From Cucumis sativus (Eukaryota > Streptophyta > Magnoliopsida > Cucurbitales > Cucurbitaceae): DNA of 64,000 nt. Position numbers and translations under genes: made by a program. Shown here one piece after another: positions 53,301 through 64,000 of the stretch. The stretch is from the NCBI RefSeq assembly GCF_000004075.3, contig NC_026659.2, positions 27,484,272 through 27,548,271 on the forward strand, read 5' to 3'. Each line of letters begins with the position of its first letter. Position 1 is the first letter of the stretch. Below the pieces are notes generated by a model that worked only from the letters and a program-made list of their open reading frames with translations, was not told the DNA's origin and did not search any database.

Positions 53301-56300
53301 AAACTTGGGAAAAAGCAGGGAAGCATGTAGGATGTTTAATATGCTATTCAATCCACATAAGTCCTATTTGATCTTAGTTCATTCCTTGATAGTTTCTGTA
53401 AAATGATGTGGAGGTTACCTATCAACAGTCAACTATAGTAAAATTTAGGAAAATTGCAATTGATGACCATTTTAGGAATAATAATTAAGGATATAGCAAC
53501 ATTTTAAAAAAATTACAAATATAGCAAAACTATCACTGATAGACTTGTATCGTTGATAGACTTCGTATGGTCTGGTCTATTAGTGATAGACCAATATTTG
53601 CAACATGGTCTATTGGTGATAGATTTATATCATTGGTAGAATTTGACAAATTTTCCTATATTTGCAAATTTTTTAAAATATTGCTATATACTTAATTATT
53701 TTGAATCCAATTGCTAAATTTGCAACTATCCCTAAAATTTATGAGCATTTCTTCTGGTTTTCTCCATTTGATACTTCAAAACTTTCCTGTTTTTTTTTGT
53801 TGGAGTTTCTGTGAGCTTATTAAGTTAGTTGAGGATGAAATATGAACTGTCATGGCTTAATTGGAAAGCTAGCAATCAGATAAAATCCCCTGGCTACAAT
53901 GACTTGTGGATACATGCCTTCATGGTTTACAATGACCTGATTGTACCTATATGCTTTAACATGGATGACTTAATGAGAACCGAGTATAATGGAATAAAAG
54001 GGTGATGTAAGAACAAATGTTGTAACATGGAATAATGAGATATGAAATGTATTTCAACTCCTTGGGGCTGGAAATAGTTAGTTTTGTTGTGGCCTAACAC
54101 TAGTAATTGGAAGCACTCGTTAATAGTAGAGTTATGATTCTTGTATATTAGGTCAAGAGCTTCATATTTTCTCCAATACTTCATTTGTGATATATGCATA
54201 CAATCTGCAATTGAATACTTCATTTTGGAGTGGGGTTTTCTTTGTTTCTTATTTCCTCGTTTGAAATACATTCGATTTCTTTTTCTAAAAATTTACCGTG
54301 GACGACAACGTGAACTGCGTGTGTGCACACAGGTTTATTGATACTTTCAATATTTCAGAACTATTATACCCCATTAATTTTGATTGTTTTAATTTCTTGC
54401 CTTGTAGAGAAGAGGAAGGGCTGGCCGTGTTCAACCAGGAGAATGCTACCATTTATACCCTAGGTGTGTGTTTGGTTCTTTTTCTGAGTATCAGCTACCA
54501 GAAATTTTGAGAACACCTTTACAGTCCCTCTGCTTGCAAATAAAAAGCTTAAAGCTTGGAAGTATATCGGAGTTTCTATCTAGGGCTTTGCAGTCACCAG
54601 AGCTACTTGCGGTTGGTCTTTTTTCATATTTCATTCTGGATACAGTATGTAGAGAAGTTGACACGCATTTTGACCTTTCAAATTTCTTTGTATATAAGTT
54701 CCTTTTCATGCATATACACTGACCTGTACTATTCTTTCATGTTTGCTGCAATAATTTAAGTCAACCATTGTTTGCAGGTTCAGAATGCTATTGAATATTT
54801 GAAGATCATCGGAGCATTCGATGAGAGTGAAAATCTTACTGTTTTAGGTATGGAGTAAGGTCTAACTTCTACTTTTTCTTCTGATGATTTACCTTATGGT
54901 ACTCAGAGTTTGAAATTTGGAAGAGATGACCACTTGCCATGCTCCTGACAGGTCGTTATTTAACTATGCTCCCAATGGAACCAAAACTGGGAAAGATGTT
55001 GATAGTAGGTGCTATCTTCAATTGCTTGGATCCTATTATGACTGTTGTTGCTGGCCTCAGTGTGAGAGACCCTTTTCTAACGCCACTTGAGAAGAAGGAT
55101 GTAAGTTGCTTGCATCATCTTTATTGTAACGTTCCTATTTCTTTCTTAATGATTTTGATTGAACCTTCTATATAAGACCAATCTTTACTGATGCAACAAA
55201 ATGTTTCCTTCGGCTTCACTCCTGTAATAGCATCGAAGTCAAGCATTCTTTGCTTGATCCTGTAGACATCGACTTGCAACCTTAGCTTCCCTTTGAGTCA
55301 AACTTAAGGATTTCAGGCACCCTTTTTGATGGAGTTCTTTTGTCTTAAACCATATAAACATCACTGCCAAAACTCCTTGAAAACTTCTGGTTTATGGAGT
55401 ACGGAAGGCTTTGAGCTATCGTTAACTGAAACCCCATGTTCACTCTGGTCTCAATAATCCCGCCTCAACTTCCTCTGTAACTAACATCTAAACTATTTTA
55501 AAAACTTTGTTCACAGTAGGCTCTGATTTTTTCTAGTCCCATGCTTGTACCGTCTTACACCCTACACTACTAATTTGTAGTCTATGATGTCAATGGACAG
55601 TGAGAGATGCCATTTGAAACTTTTCTCTAATCTCGTTTTATTTTAGACACATGGGGATAGTTCAAAATCAAAATAATAGAAATAGAAACAGTTCTCGCAT
55701 TAAACTTTTCTGTTTTGTTTATTTAAAGGCCGCAGAGGCTGCAAAATCCCAATTTTCTCAAGATCATAGTGATCACCTTGCTATTATCCGGGCTTATGGG
55801 GCATGGAAAGAAGCCGAGAGGAACTATGGTGGATATGACTTTTGTTGGAAGAACTTCCTTTCTATACAATCGATGAAGGCTATTGATTCTTTAAGGAAGG
55901 AGTTTTTTTCTTTGCTTAGAGATACTGGCTTGGTTGATGGGTACTCAGACACCTACAATGCCTGGAGTCTTGATGAACAACTCATACGTGCAGTTATTTG
56001 CAATGGCCTCTATCCTGGAGTTTGCTCCGTTGTGGTATGTCTTTGTGTTTATTTGATTTTAACTAACCTTTGTTTTTTTCCCTTAATCCTTGGTTCCAAA
56101 CAAATTAATCACTTTATAGTTTATGATTTCCATTGTTGAGGTTTAGTTTCCCGGTTTCAATAAAATTCTAAAAACAAAAAAGTTGCCCTGTGACAAGTCA
56201 TCATTTGATTGGCTAAATCATATGCTATAGAACATTGTGGACATTGTAATGGTATCTTTTGGAGACTGCAGTGTCAGCCATAGATTCAACAAGGACATTA

Positions 56301-58509
56301 TCGCAGGGCACATTTTGGTGCATTCAGTTATTATTATTTATTTTTTTCTAAAGAACTATGGACTGGACAAGTGGAGATGGAGCAGGATGCAAAGGACAGA
56401 ATCCTAATATGTGGAACATCTTTCGTATAGAGAATGAAAACAAAAATTAAAAAATATATTTGTCTTTAATCCAAGCCTTTAAAATGTTCATTAAAAACTA
56501 CGACCAATTTCTGGGTAAGAAAAATCTAAAAACACACGCACACATAAAGTCATGAGTTTGGGAAAATATTCAACACCATTGTGGAATATAATTACTTTTT
56601 TGGGTTTTTATATTATTAAGAATGAAAAGAATTGAATCATCTACCTCCCCCAAAAATTGTATTTGAATCATTTAATTTTATGTAAGAAAGATTATAAAAG
56701 TAAAATTTAGAACATTCGAAACTTACCCCTTATGAAGACCTAATTCACAATGCTTGAAGGACTGAAATTTCTGCAGATATTTCTTAATCAATGTCCCTGC
56801 AATATTGTCCCATCTTTTTTGAGAATAGCATGTCGTTATGTCTGTATATGCCTCTGTGTTTCCTTGTGCCATTGTCTGTTCTTCATAAGACATGCCCTTT
56901 GCTTCTTGTCTATCGTGTTAACTTATTCTCTCTCTCAAGTAGATTTTTTTTTTTTTTTATACATGCCCCAAATATGTACCTTCATTATTTTTGTGTTCTT
57001 TTAGTTTTCTCTAACAGTAATCACATGCAGCAAAATGAGAAATCATTCTCTCTCAAAACTATGGAGGATGGCCAGGTGCTTCTGTATTCGGTAAGCACGT
57101 CCTTCAACTGCATGCACACTGAACTTTTTTCCCCTTTTGACAAGAGATGTAGCAAACGTTTTCCAATTACTTTTTTATCATTCTTTTAATTCCTTTTCCA
57201 ATTTTTTCTGTATAGAACTCGGTGAATGCTCGAGAGTCGAGGATTCCATATCCATGGATAGTTTTCAATGAGAAGATTAAAGTGAACTCCATTTTCCTTA
57301 GAGATTCAACAGCTATCTCTGACTCGATGCTGCTTCTCTTTGGTGGAAGCATCTCAAAAGGTGATCATGTAAGTACTCTACGGGATTGACACTTACTCCC
57401 ACAAAGGTTTTCACAATTGTCATCTTCGGCTCCATTTGTTTTTCTTCTCTATTTCTTATTTCAAAAGGCAAAAAGAATTCGTACATCGTCATTTCAAATT
57501 CCAAAAGTATACGTAGTAGTAAACTCTTATTCTTGTAGGAGGGACACTTGAAAATGTTGGGCGGTTTTTTGGAATTTTTTATGAAACCTGATTTAGCAGA
57601 GACATATCAGAAATTGAGAGTGGAACTTGAAGAGCTTATACGGATAAAGGTAAGTGAAACATAATTTTTTGTGTATCGATAGGACCTGTTGTTTTTGTTT
57701 TCGCTAGTTTTAGTTAATAATATGTGCTTTCTTACTTTTTTATACCCTTGAGCTTAAACTAAATCTATTAATTAAGTTTCCTTATGATACAATCATTATA
57801 TTTTATATTTTATATTTCTTATTATGAAGTATTTTATGTAACAATATCTCTATTTGTTTTCAATTTTTAAATTTCGTAATAAAATCCTAACCAAATTTAA
57901 AACCACTGAGAATGGCTATTTTCTACTGGTGTTTTTTAAAATATAGACGATTTGAAAACAAAACTTTAGAACATAAAATGTTACTGGACGACCCCAAATA
58001 CTTGTATTAATTGATTTGGTCACAATGTTCAGCTACTAAATCCAAAGATGGACTTGCACTCCCACCATGAGCTCCTATCTGCTGTACGCTTGCTTATTTC
58101 AGAAGACCAGTGTGAAGGTCGATTTGTTTTTGGCCGCCAGATCCTTCAGCAGCCCTCCAAGACATCAGCTCCAGCAGCAGCAGCAGCACCACCACCAACT
58201 GCTGTTTCAAGAATTGAAAGTGGACCTGGTGGGGACAATTCCAAGAGTCAGCTCCAGACTTTACTCACGAGGGCTGGATATGCTGCACCCATCTATAAGA
58301 CTAAGCAATTGAAGAACAATCAATTTCGAGCAACTGTGGAATTTAATGGACTGCAAATTATGGGACAACCTTGTACCAACAAAAAGAATGCTGAAAAGGA
58401 TGCAGCAGCCGAGGCTCTTGAGTGGTTGATGGGTGGAAATCAGATGGGGCACGACTATGTCAACCAAATGTCTATGATGTTAAAAAGGAGCAAGAAGGAT
58501 CATAACTGA
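47303..58509 (+). CDS. DExH (DEIH)-box ATP-dependent RNA helicase with C-terminal dsRNA-binding domain (DHX36/At2g01130 type)
   Basis: Nineteen exons give 1172 residues: 47303-47593, 48275-48429, 48518-48605, 48885-49127, 49906-50001, 50642-50830, 50921-51080, 51167-51297, 51814-51981, 52063-52335, 52657-52851, 54408-54611, 54778-54847, 54952-55100, 55729-56034, 57031-57090, 57216-57368, 57539-57649, 58033-58509. Helicase motifs are intact: [10 protein letters not shown] (297-305), Ia TQPRRIS, II DEIH (398-401), III SAT (430-432), V ATNIAETS (615-622), VI QRRGRAGR (663-670). The HA2/ratchet and OB-fold regions follow, then a dsRNA-binding domain at about 1085-1149 ([10 protein letters not shown] ... 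[14 protein letters not shown]). It should unwind RNA or structured nucleic acid using ATP. The start is the first ATG after an in-frame stop at 47282. Organelle targeting is not evident in this frame. Confidence 0.94.
52421..52500. repeat. 27-bp tandem repeat in helicase intron 10
   Basis: Three consecutive units of CTGCATGAAAAGTCAATACA plus CTTTATT-like sequence start at 52421, 52448 and 52475. The third has one A-to-G change. Confidence 0.85.
53440..53741. mobile_element. Fold-back (MITE-like) element in helicase intron 11
   Basis: About 300 bases whose two ends are imperfect inverted repeats: TAAAATTTAGGAAAATTGCAA on the left mirrors TAAATTTTAGGGATAGTTGCA read from the right, and pairing continues through ATATAGCAACATTTTAAAAA. 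The centre holds several TGATAGAC-type units. There is no ORF, so it would be non-autonomous. It sits in the longest helicase intron (52852-54407). Confidence 0.6.
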
Positions 58510-58587
58510 CCCCAGCACTTCCTACCTTTTACCGGAAGCATAATTTGAGAAAGCAGTGAAAGGAGAGCACAATCAGTGAAAGCTCAG

Positions 58588-58722
58588 GTATTGCTCTTCG
58601 CCCAAATCTCATGATTTCTTTGGACATCGAGAACAGAAGATACCTACAAAAAAAAAAAGCAAAAAAAAAAAAACTTCATAGATAGCAAACTTTGATATCT
58701 TGCAATTACTTTATCATAACAG
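58588..58722 (+). other. Probable intron in the helicase 3' untranslated region
   Basis: CTCAG|GTATTG at 58587/58588 and CATAACAG at 58722 bracket 135 AT-rich bases, 79 bases past the stop. A strong AATAAA follows at 58823-58828. If spliced, the junction lies more than 50 bases after the stop codon and could mark the mRNA for nonsense-mediated decay. Confidence 0.5.
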
Positions 58723-58822
58723 GTCTGGAGGAGCAGAACTCGGGGTTCATGAAAATACAAGAACATTCAATTCCTAGGCTGGAACTTGGACCATGTGGCT
58801 GAGTTTGAAGGCACTGGAGTTT

Positions 58823-58828
58823 AATAAA
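58823..58828 (+). promoter_or_regulatory. Candidate poly(A) signal of the helicase gene
   Basis: AATAAA within the 3' untranslated region; AT-rich sequence near 58930 would suit cleavage. Confidence 0.4.
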
Positions 58829-58939
58829 TGAGGGGACAAGAAAAAGTCACGATTGCAAGGGATATGGTGGAAGCGATGATACACTGCAAGGTTTGGTTCA
58901 AGAAATTACATGTGATAAATCTTGTATATAAATTAAATT

Positions 58940-61900
58940 AGAACCCAGTCACATTTTTTTGTAAAATATCATTTTTTTTTGGGGGGGAGGCAAAAAGAAT
59001 AGTAGGCCTGTAAAATTCCCAAGTGAAATCTTCGATCTAGAAATTGGTAGCCTGGGTGAGAGAGAGTAAACAATGTCTAGTCCTCAAAAAACAGGCATGT
59101 CAGGAGAGAGTTGAAAGATGCAACAGTACAACACAGTCTGCACCTTTCTTGACTCTTCTTTTAAAGCCACTGGGTCCTCCTCCTTACACACTCTCTATCT
59201 TTCCCCTATTCTCTTCCTTTTTAAGATGTTGGGTCCTTAGATTTCTATGAGAATTGGAATTGAATAGCGAAGGGAGAGCCCCCCAAAGAATGGAAAAAAT
59301 CTTCCGTGCCAAAACATATATTGTTGAGATCACAAAGACCAAGTAGTAATATAGAGAAGGAGAATTTCTCAAATCCCTAGAGAAATAATTGTGTTCCTCC
59401 AGGTTCTTCCAACTGTAAAGCATTTAATTTGAAAGAGAAGGTACAAAATTTGTTTCGTTTTTATGGTTGTTGATTCCAGGGGGATGAAACAGCGATAGTG
59501 CTGTAGGAAAATGGAAAAGTGTCGGATGGAAAAATAGGGGGAATCAGACAGTGGGAGTAGAAGACAGGCTGTCTGTGAATGCCATTTTTTTTTTTTTCTT
59601 TCTTCTTTCTTCTTTTTTCTTTTTTTGATACCTTAAAAACACAAAATGTTTTGATAGGATTGGACAGTGCTGCGCATTGGATGGCAGAAAGTGAGGCCAG
59701 AGAGTTATTGGAAATTTAATTGTTTGTCTCTTAGTTTCTCAGAAATATTTTACCATCAATCAATACTACTCCTCACTCCTCCCTCTCTCTTCTTCCCCTT
59801 CAATTCTTAATTTCACCACTTTTGTGACTTTCTTACCCTTCATCCCATGTCCTTTCATATCGTGCTCTTGTTGCCTTGTCGGCTCTTTTCTTTTCTCGAA
59901 TCCCATCTCTCTCTCTCTCTTATTATAACTCAGATTTTATAAAACAGGAAAACAGATCTTACACATGATATTACCATTCTTTACAACTTTACATTCATTC
60001 ACACTATCAATCGAAAGTTGTGTATGTTTAGGAACACTTTTGATTTTGAAATTTGTGTTTTTTTCATGATTTCTTTAGAGGGTGCTTGCAAAAATAGCAA
60101 TTTTTTTTTTATGATAATAGGATTCGTGTCATTACATTTACATTTTTAAATTGTAGAAGTAAAATTTAAAAGTAGATGGCCTTATGATAACATATCACTA
60201 ATTACTTGTCATATTTGACATGCAAAAAGAGATGTAATGAGTTGTTTTTTTAAAATGTTTTTGTTATCTTATGTCATTTTTCTTTCTTTAATGTAATATT
60301 TATCTTTTTAAACTTGAATTGATTTATGAATATCAAAGAAAATTTTCTTTCTTTAATGTAATTTTTATCTTTATAAACTTGATTTGATTTATGAATGGAA
60401 AGTTGATAACACAACCAAGGAAATTAAGAGGAGAAATAGTGATCGTACAAAATTTTAAGAAAAAAAGTCTAAGGTTATGGGTTGTGTTAAAGTCATTTTT
60501 TTTTTCGGTTTTGAAATCTAAGTATATTCTCTCAATTTTTCCAATGTTTTGAATCGTTCTTATTGCCAGAGTTGAATTTTGTATTCAAAGTTTAATACAA
60601 CAACACATTGGTAAAAAGTAGATAATAAAGCAATAAATTTAAAGGTTGAATGCATGTTAATAGATATAATTTGAAAAAAGTATGAGGTAAGTCAAATAGT
60701 TATTAAACATGGCATAATTGGATGAATGAATAGAACCTTATTTCTGAGTTAGTAGAGACATGAGGTGATATCTACTATTATCCACTTGTCATGTACAACA
60801 AAGATGAATGGAGTTTCAAAAGAAGTCAAAGAACAGCCAAAAAGAGATTCAAAATTTAAAAACACAGAGGACATGTGATCTTTGGAAATTATGTATAGAA
60901 AAAGAAAAACTGCCATAAATGTTCAAAAATTAAATTGATTGTTAAAAGGTATTATGGATCTATTGACAATTTTTTAAAGAGGGCCAAATTTTAAAAAGAA
61001 AAAAAAGAAAGGATTGGGTGATGGTTTTGTGTTTTATTAAGCAATACATTTATTGAAGGAGAGAGAAGAAATCTTTGTCAATGCTGTCAAAAGAACAGAA
61101 CAGAAGACAGAAGACAGAAGAGATTCTGTTTATTCATAATCTTATCCCAAATAACTTAAACATTTTGACAGCAACTGCTTGATGTATTGAGCCATTTATA
61201 ATCACTATATTGGCTAACACAATCAATGAAAATGGTCCAACCCCTTCTTTATTACCATTTTGCAGATCTGATCTCTACCAGCTATGCAACACCTACTTAA
61301 TTAATAATATCCACATAATCACCAACCAAAATACACTAAATAAAATCATTTTTTTTATTTTGTAATGCCCACCATATATGAGTAATCTTTCAAATATATA
61401 TATATATTATGGTTTGAAGTTGAACGTCATACTCCTTTCTAATAGTTGTCGCATTATGATTTGAATTCAATTTATCTCTAAGTTTTTTAATTATGAAGTT
61501 TTGAATTCTTAATAAAACAGAAGGGAGTGGACAATTACCCTCCTTTCTGTTGTTTTAGATTTAAATTTCCTATCTCCATTTGGTCCATTTTTAATAATTA
61601 TTTTGTAAGTGGGGTTCCTTTTTTTAACATTTAAAACTTTTACGTACTTTGAACTAACTAATAGATTAACTATAATTGATAGTCAAATATAGGTTGAGAA
61701 TTCCTTCTCAAACAACTTCACCTTAGGCTCTCCTTAAGGACATATGCTACTTTTTGGAATTTGATATGATCTCAGTCAAAACAATGCTCAAGATTTGCAA
61801 GGGAACCCTTACAATGCAGAAGATAATAAACTAATACCTGTGATAATCGTAGCAAAGGAGGCTTCTTCAAATTAAATTAGCACGACAAAGTTATGGAAAT

Positions 61901-63600
61901 ATACCCACAACAATAGAAAAGGAAAAACATCTCACGTAAAATAAATTATGCAAAACCAGCATTGTTCAACTTTTGGAAAAATATTTAACTCAAACGCATA
62001 TTGAGATAATTCCTAAACAATCCATGAAGCAAATATACGGTCAATCAAACATAAAACAACATATGGCCAGAAAGGTAGATGATCAAATTGTCGTCAAAGT
62101 AAACGAAAAAGAATTACATACACTGAAGTCTTCTTGCTATAAGTTTAGCGATATAACTTTTTTTGTCGTACATACAAATGAAACCTCAAAAGTTGCTATA
62201 AGAAGAAAAAAAACCCCTAGAATAGGCACCATAAGTATTTTGACACAATACGACATTTATTTTATTAGAACATGACATCAAACATAAGATAACAGGATTT
62301 GTACTTCTAGATAAATTAAAGAAACGATGAATACAAACTTTTTTAAAGAAAAAATTATGATGTAGATAGTAAATGTGAATTAAATTAGATAGAGAGAAAG
62401 AAAAGATTGTTGAAAGTGGATTTTTGTAGGAACCAATTAATAATGTGACCATATGTGTTCATTAATGAGTAATAAGGTAGTGAGGCCTACACAATATATT
62501 GCACGTATGCTTGTTTACACACATTATATTATTGCATATTCCTCATCAAACCATTCTGTTTAATTAAATGCCATTTGGGTCCCATCCCATTTCTTACACT
62601 ATTTTTTTCTTCTTCTTTTTCATGTTCATATATATATTTTTTTATTTTCATTCCAAACCCACTAATCATCTCTCATTTACCACCATCCAATTCTTCTAAT
62701 TATTTGATTAAATTATTGGTTTGCATCAACAAAAGTTTATATCTATTTAGTCCAATTTTTAAAATCATCATGAAATGTATCCGTAAACTTTTAAACTAGT
62801 TTTTAATAGTATGTCAATAAATTTGATCTTAAATTAGTGATTTTAAAAACAATCATTTAAATAAAAACATGTATTTATACATTACATTGAGATTAAAAAA
62901 AAATATCTCAATGGCTTTTTGAAATATTGTACCATTAAGAGAATCATCCAAATGAAGAAAAAAAAAAGGTTTCATCTAATTGTATATACATATATCCAAC
63001 CAAATACAGCGATGGCAATCGAATATTTCCAACCAAATATATCTTTTTTGTTTTCTTGGAATATTTTACAAAAATCTTAAATATCAAAGAATAAAGCAAT
63101 TTAAAGAATAACACAACAAATTTCATCGTAAGCTGTTTTTATTTTTCTTTTGCCATCTTAATATGCTTTTAAAAAAACCAAATAGATTCTTAATTTCTTT
63201 TTTAAAAAATCATATTATCAAATGTCACTCCCACATTTTTCAACTAAAGTATAATTAATCTAAAATAACAACTAAACTAACTACACTATCAAATTTTGGT
63301 GTAAGTAGTTTATAATTTTCGTAGTATTAGAAAGTTTATGAGATTTTGCAATATTTGTAAACTATTATTTTCTTTTGTTGTTATTTAATAGATGAAACGT
63401 AGTAAATTTAAGATGTGTTTGTTTGATTGTAGAGATAAATTTAAGATTGATGGGAGGAAAATGTAAATCTAAATTTAGATATTTAAAACTATGAACTAAA
63501 AAAATACTAAAAATATAAATGGTATTTAAATTGTTAAAAGAAAAAAAAAGAAGAGAAAAAACAAAAGCCCTCAAATCTATCTTTGACCATCGCCCACACG
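58940..63600. other. Spacer without a recognised gene
   Basis: The 59030-59560 part is less AT-rich and has a TCTC-rich stretch, but no ORF with recognisable features on either strand. The rest is AT-rich. Purine repeats (CAGAAGA) occur near 61097-61120. Confidence 0.55.
60278..60404. repeat. Imperfect tandem duplication, about 65-bp period
   Basis: TTCTTTCTTTAATGTAAT ... ACTTGAATTGATTTATGAAT is repeated 65 bases later with a few substitutions (TTTGATTTATGAAT). Confidence 0.7.
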
Positions 63601-64000
63601 ATCTCTCTCTCATGGCCTCTGTTTGATTCGGTTTTGTAAATTTGAACTTTTCTCCTCGTCTTCATCGTCTCTTCACTTTCTTCCTTCTTCTTCTTTCTTC
63701 TTCTTTCAATCTCCCATTTTTCTCAGTCCAATCACACTCCCATTTCACTCTCTCTCTCTCTCTCAATTTCACTCTTCCTCTCTGTTTTTATGTATTTTCA
63801 GATTCAATTTCTCTGACTCTCATTACTGCTTCCTTACTCTCTACTGCCTTCTATCAGTCTATTAATCATTAATTCAATCTTTCAATCTATCTCCTTCTCT
63901 GATTTACGGCTGGGATTCTTAATCTCACGTCTTCACCGCCGTTTGTCGGCCTTCTTCACTTTGAACTCTACTACCCATTACCGAAACATAGAGTATTAAT
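63600..64000 (+). other. CT-rich leader of a gene beyond the right edge (probable)
   Basis: An abrupt switch to strongly pyrimidine-rich sequence with CTT and CT repeats (for example 63748-63763), then a less AT-rich stretch with CCGCCG, is typical of a plant 5' untranslated region on the plus strand. No coding start is convincing before the window ends; the Ser/Phe-rich frames here are a by-product of the CT repeats. Confidence 0.4.

Noticed and set aside
54464-54470. GT after YPR considered as a donor splitting helicase exon 12
   Set aside because: The frame reads straight through ([18 protein letters not shown]) and matches the helicase family without a gap.
61973-62452. ORFs of 88-100 residues on both strands
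   Set aside because: Lysine/isoleucine-rich chance frames in AT-rich sequence without domain similarity.
63623-63872. Ser/Phe-rich ORFs at the right edge
   Set aside because: By-products of CT and CTT repeats in a probable untranslated leader.
1-64000. CRISPR arrays, bacterial operons, integrated viral genes or autonomous transposon ORFs
   Set aside because: None seen; there are no regularly spaced repeats of that type, no polymerase, capsid, integrase or transposase motifs in any open frame.

Overview
This window is nuclear DNA from a flowering plant. It is AT-rich, its genes are split by many short GT-AG (and two GC-AG) introns, and its spacers hold plant-type fold-back repeats and simple repeats. 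Every recognisable gene has a clear eudicot counterpart. The fold-back repeat built around 'tgatagac' units resembles ones I associate with cucurbits such as cucumber or melon, but that placement is an inference. Exon models were built by hand from splice signals, reading-frame continuity and remembered family sequences; all seven multi-exon models close without a frame break.

Layout: (1) 457-2718, minus: PB1-domain protein with a Gln/His-rich tail. (2) 2.7-12.9 kb: AT-rich spacer with an exact 114-bp tandem duplication, a possible LTR remnant and degenerate fold-back repeats. (3) 13.3-21.0 kb, plus: two tandem lipid phosphate phosphatase (LPP/PAP2) genes with the same intron positions and phases. 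(4) 23.0-25.8 kb, plus: BAT1-type amino acid/GABA transporter with a 19-nt microexon and two GC-AG introns. (5) 26.6-29.6 kb, minus: APRR6-like pseudo-response regulator with a broken receiver and a GARP/Myb domain. (6) 31.4-33.5 kb, plus: small SUMO/Rad60-SLD-like protein. (7) 35.3-38.0 kb, plus: two-B-box CONSTANS-like protein with a shortened CCT domain and upstream ORFs. (8) 38.87-38.95 kb, minus: tRNA-Asn(GTT). (9) 39-47 kb: gene-poor, with one promoter-like patch and one tiny ORF. (10) 47.3-58.5 kb, plus: 19-exon DExH-box RNA helicase with a C-terminal dsRNA-binding domain. (11) 58.5-63.6 kb: no gene seen. (12) 63.6-64.0 kb: a CT-rich leader that probably belongs to a gene beyond the right edge.

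These genes are not an operon or a pathway. The strongest large-scale signal is conserved order: from memory, the Arabidopsis counterparts lie in two short runs, At2g01190/01180/01170/01130 (PB1, LPP1, BAT1, helicase) and At1g68185/68190/68210 (ubiquitin-like, B-box, APRR6), which are interleaved here. I found no clearly new biological system. The items most worth checking are the interleaved synteny, the degenerate response regulator, the two GC-AG introns, the upstream ORFs of the B-box gene, and the orphan promoter-like and small-ORF patches at 39.6-40.0 and 44.2-44.4 kb.
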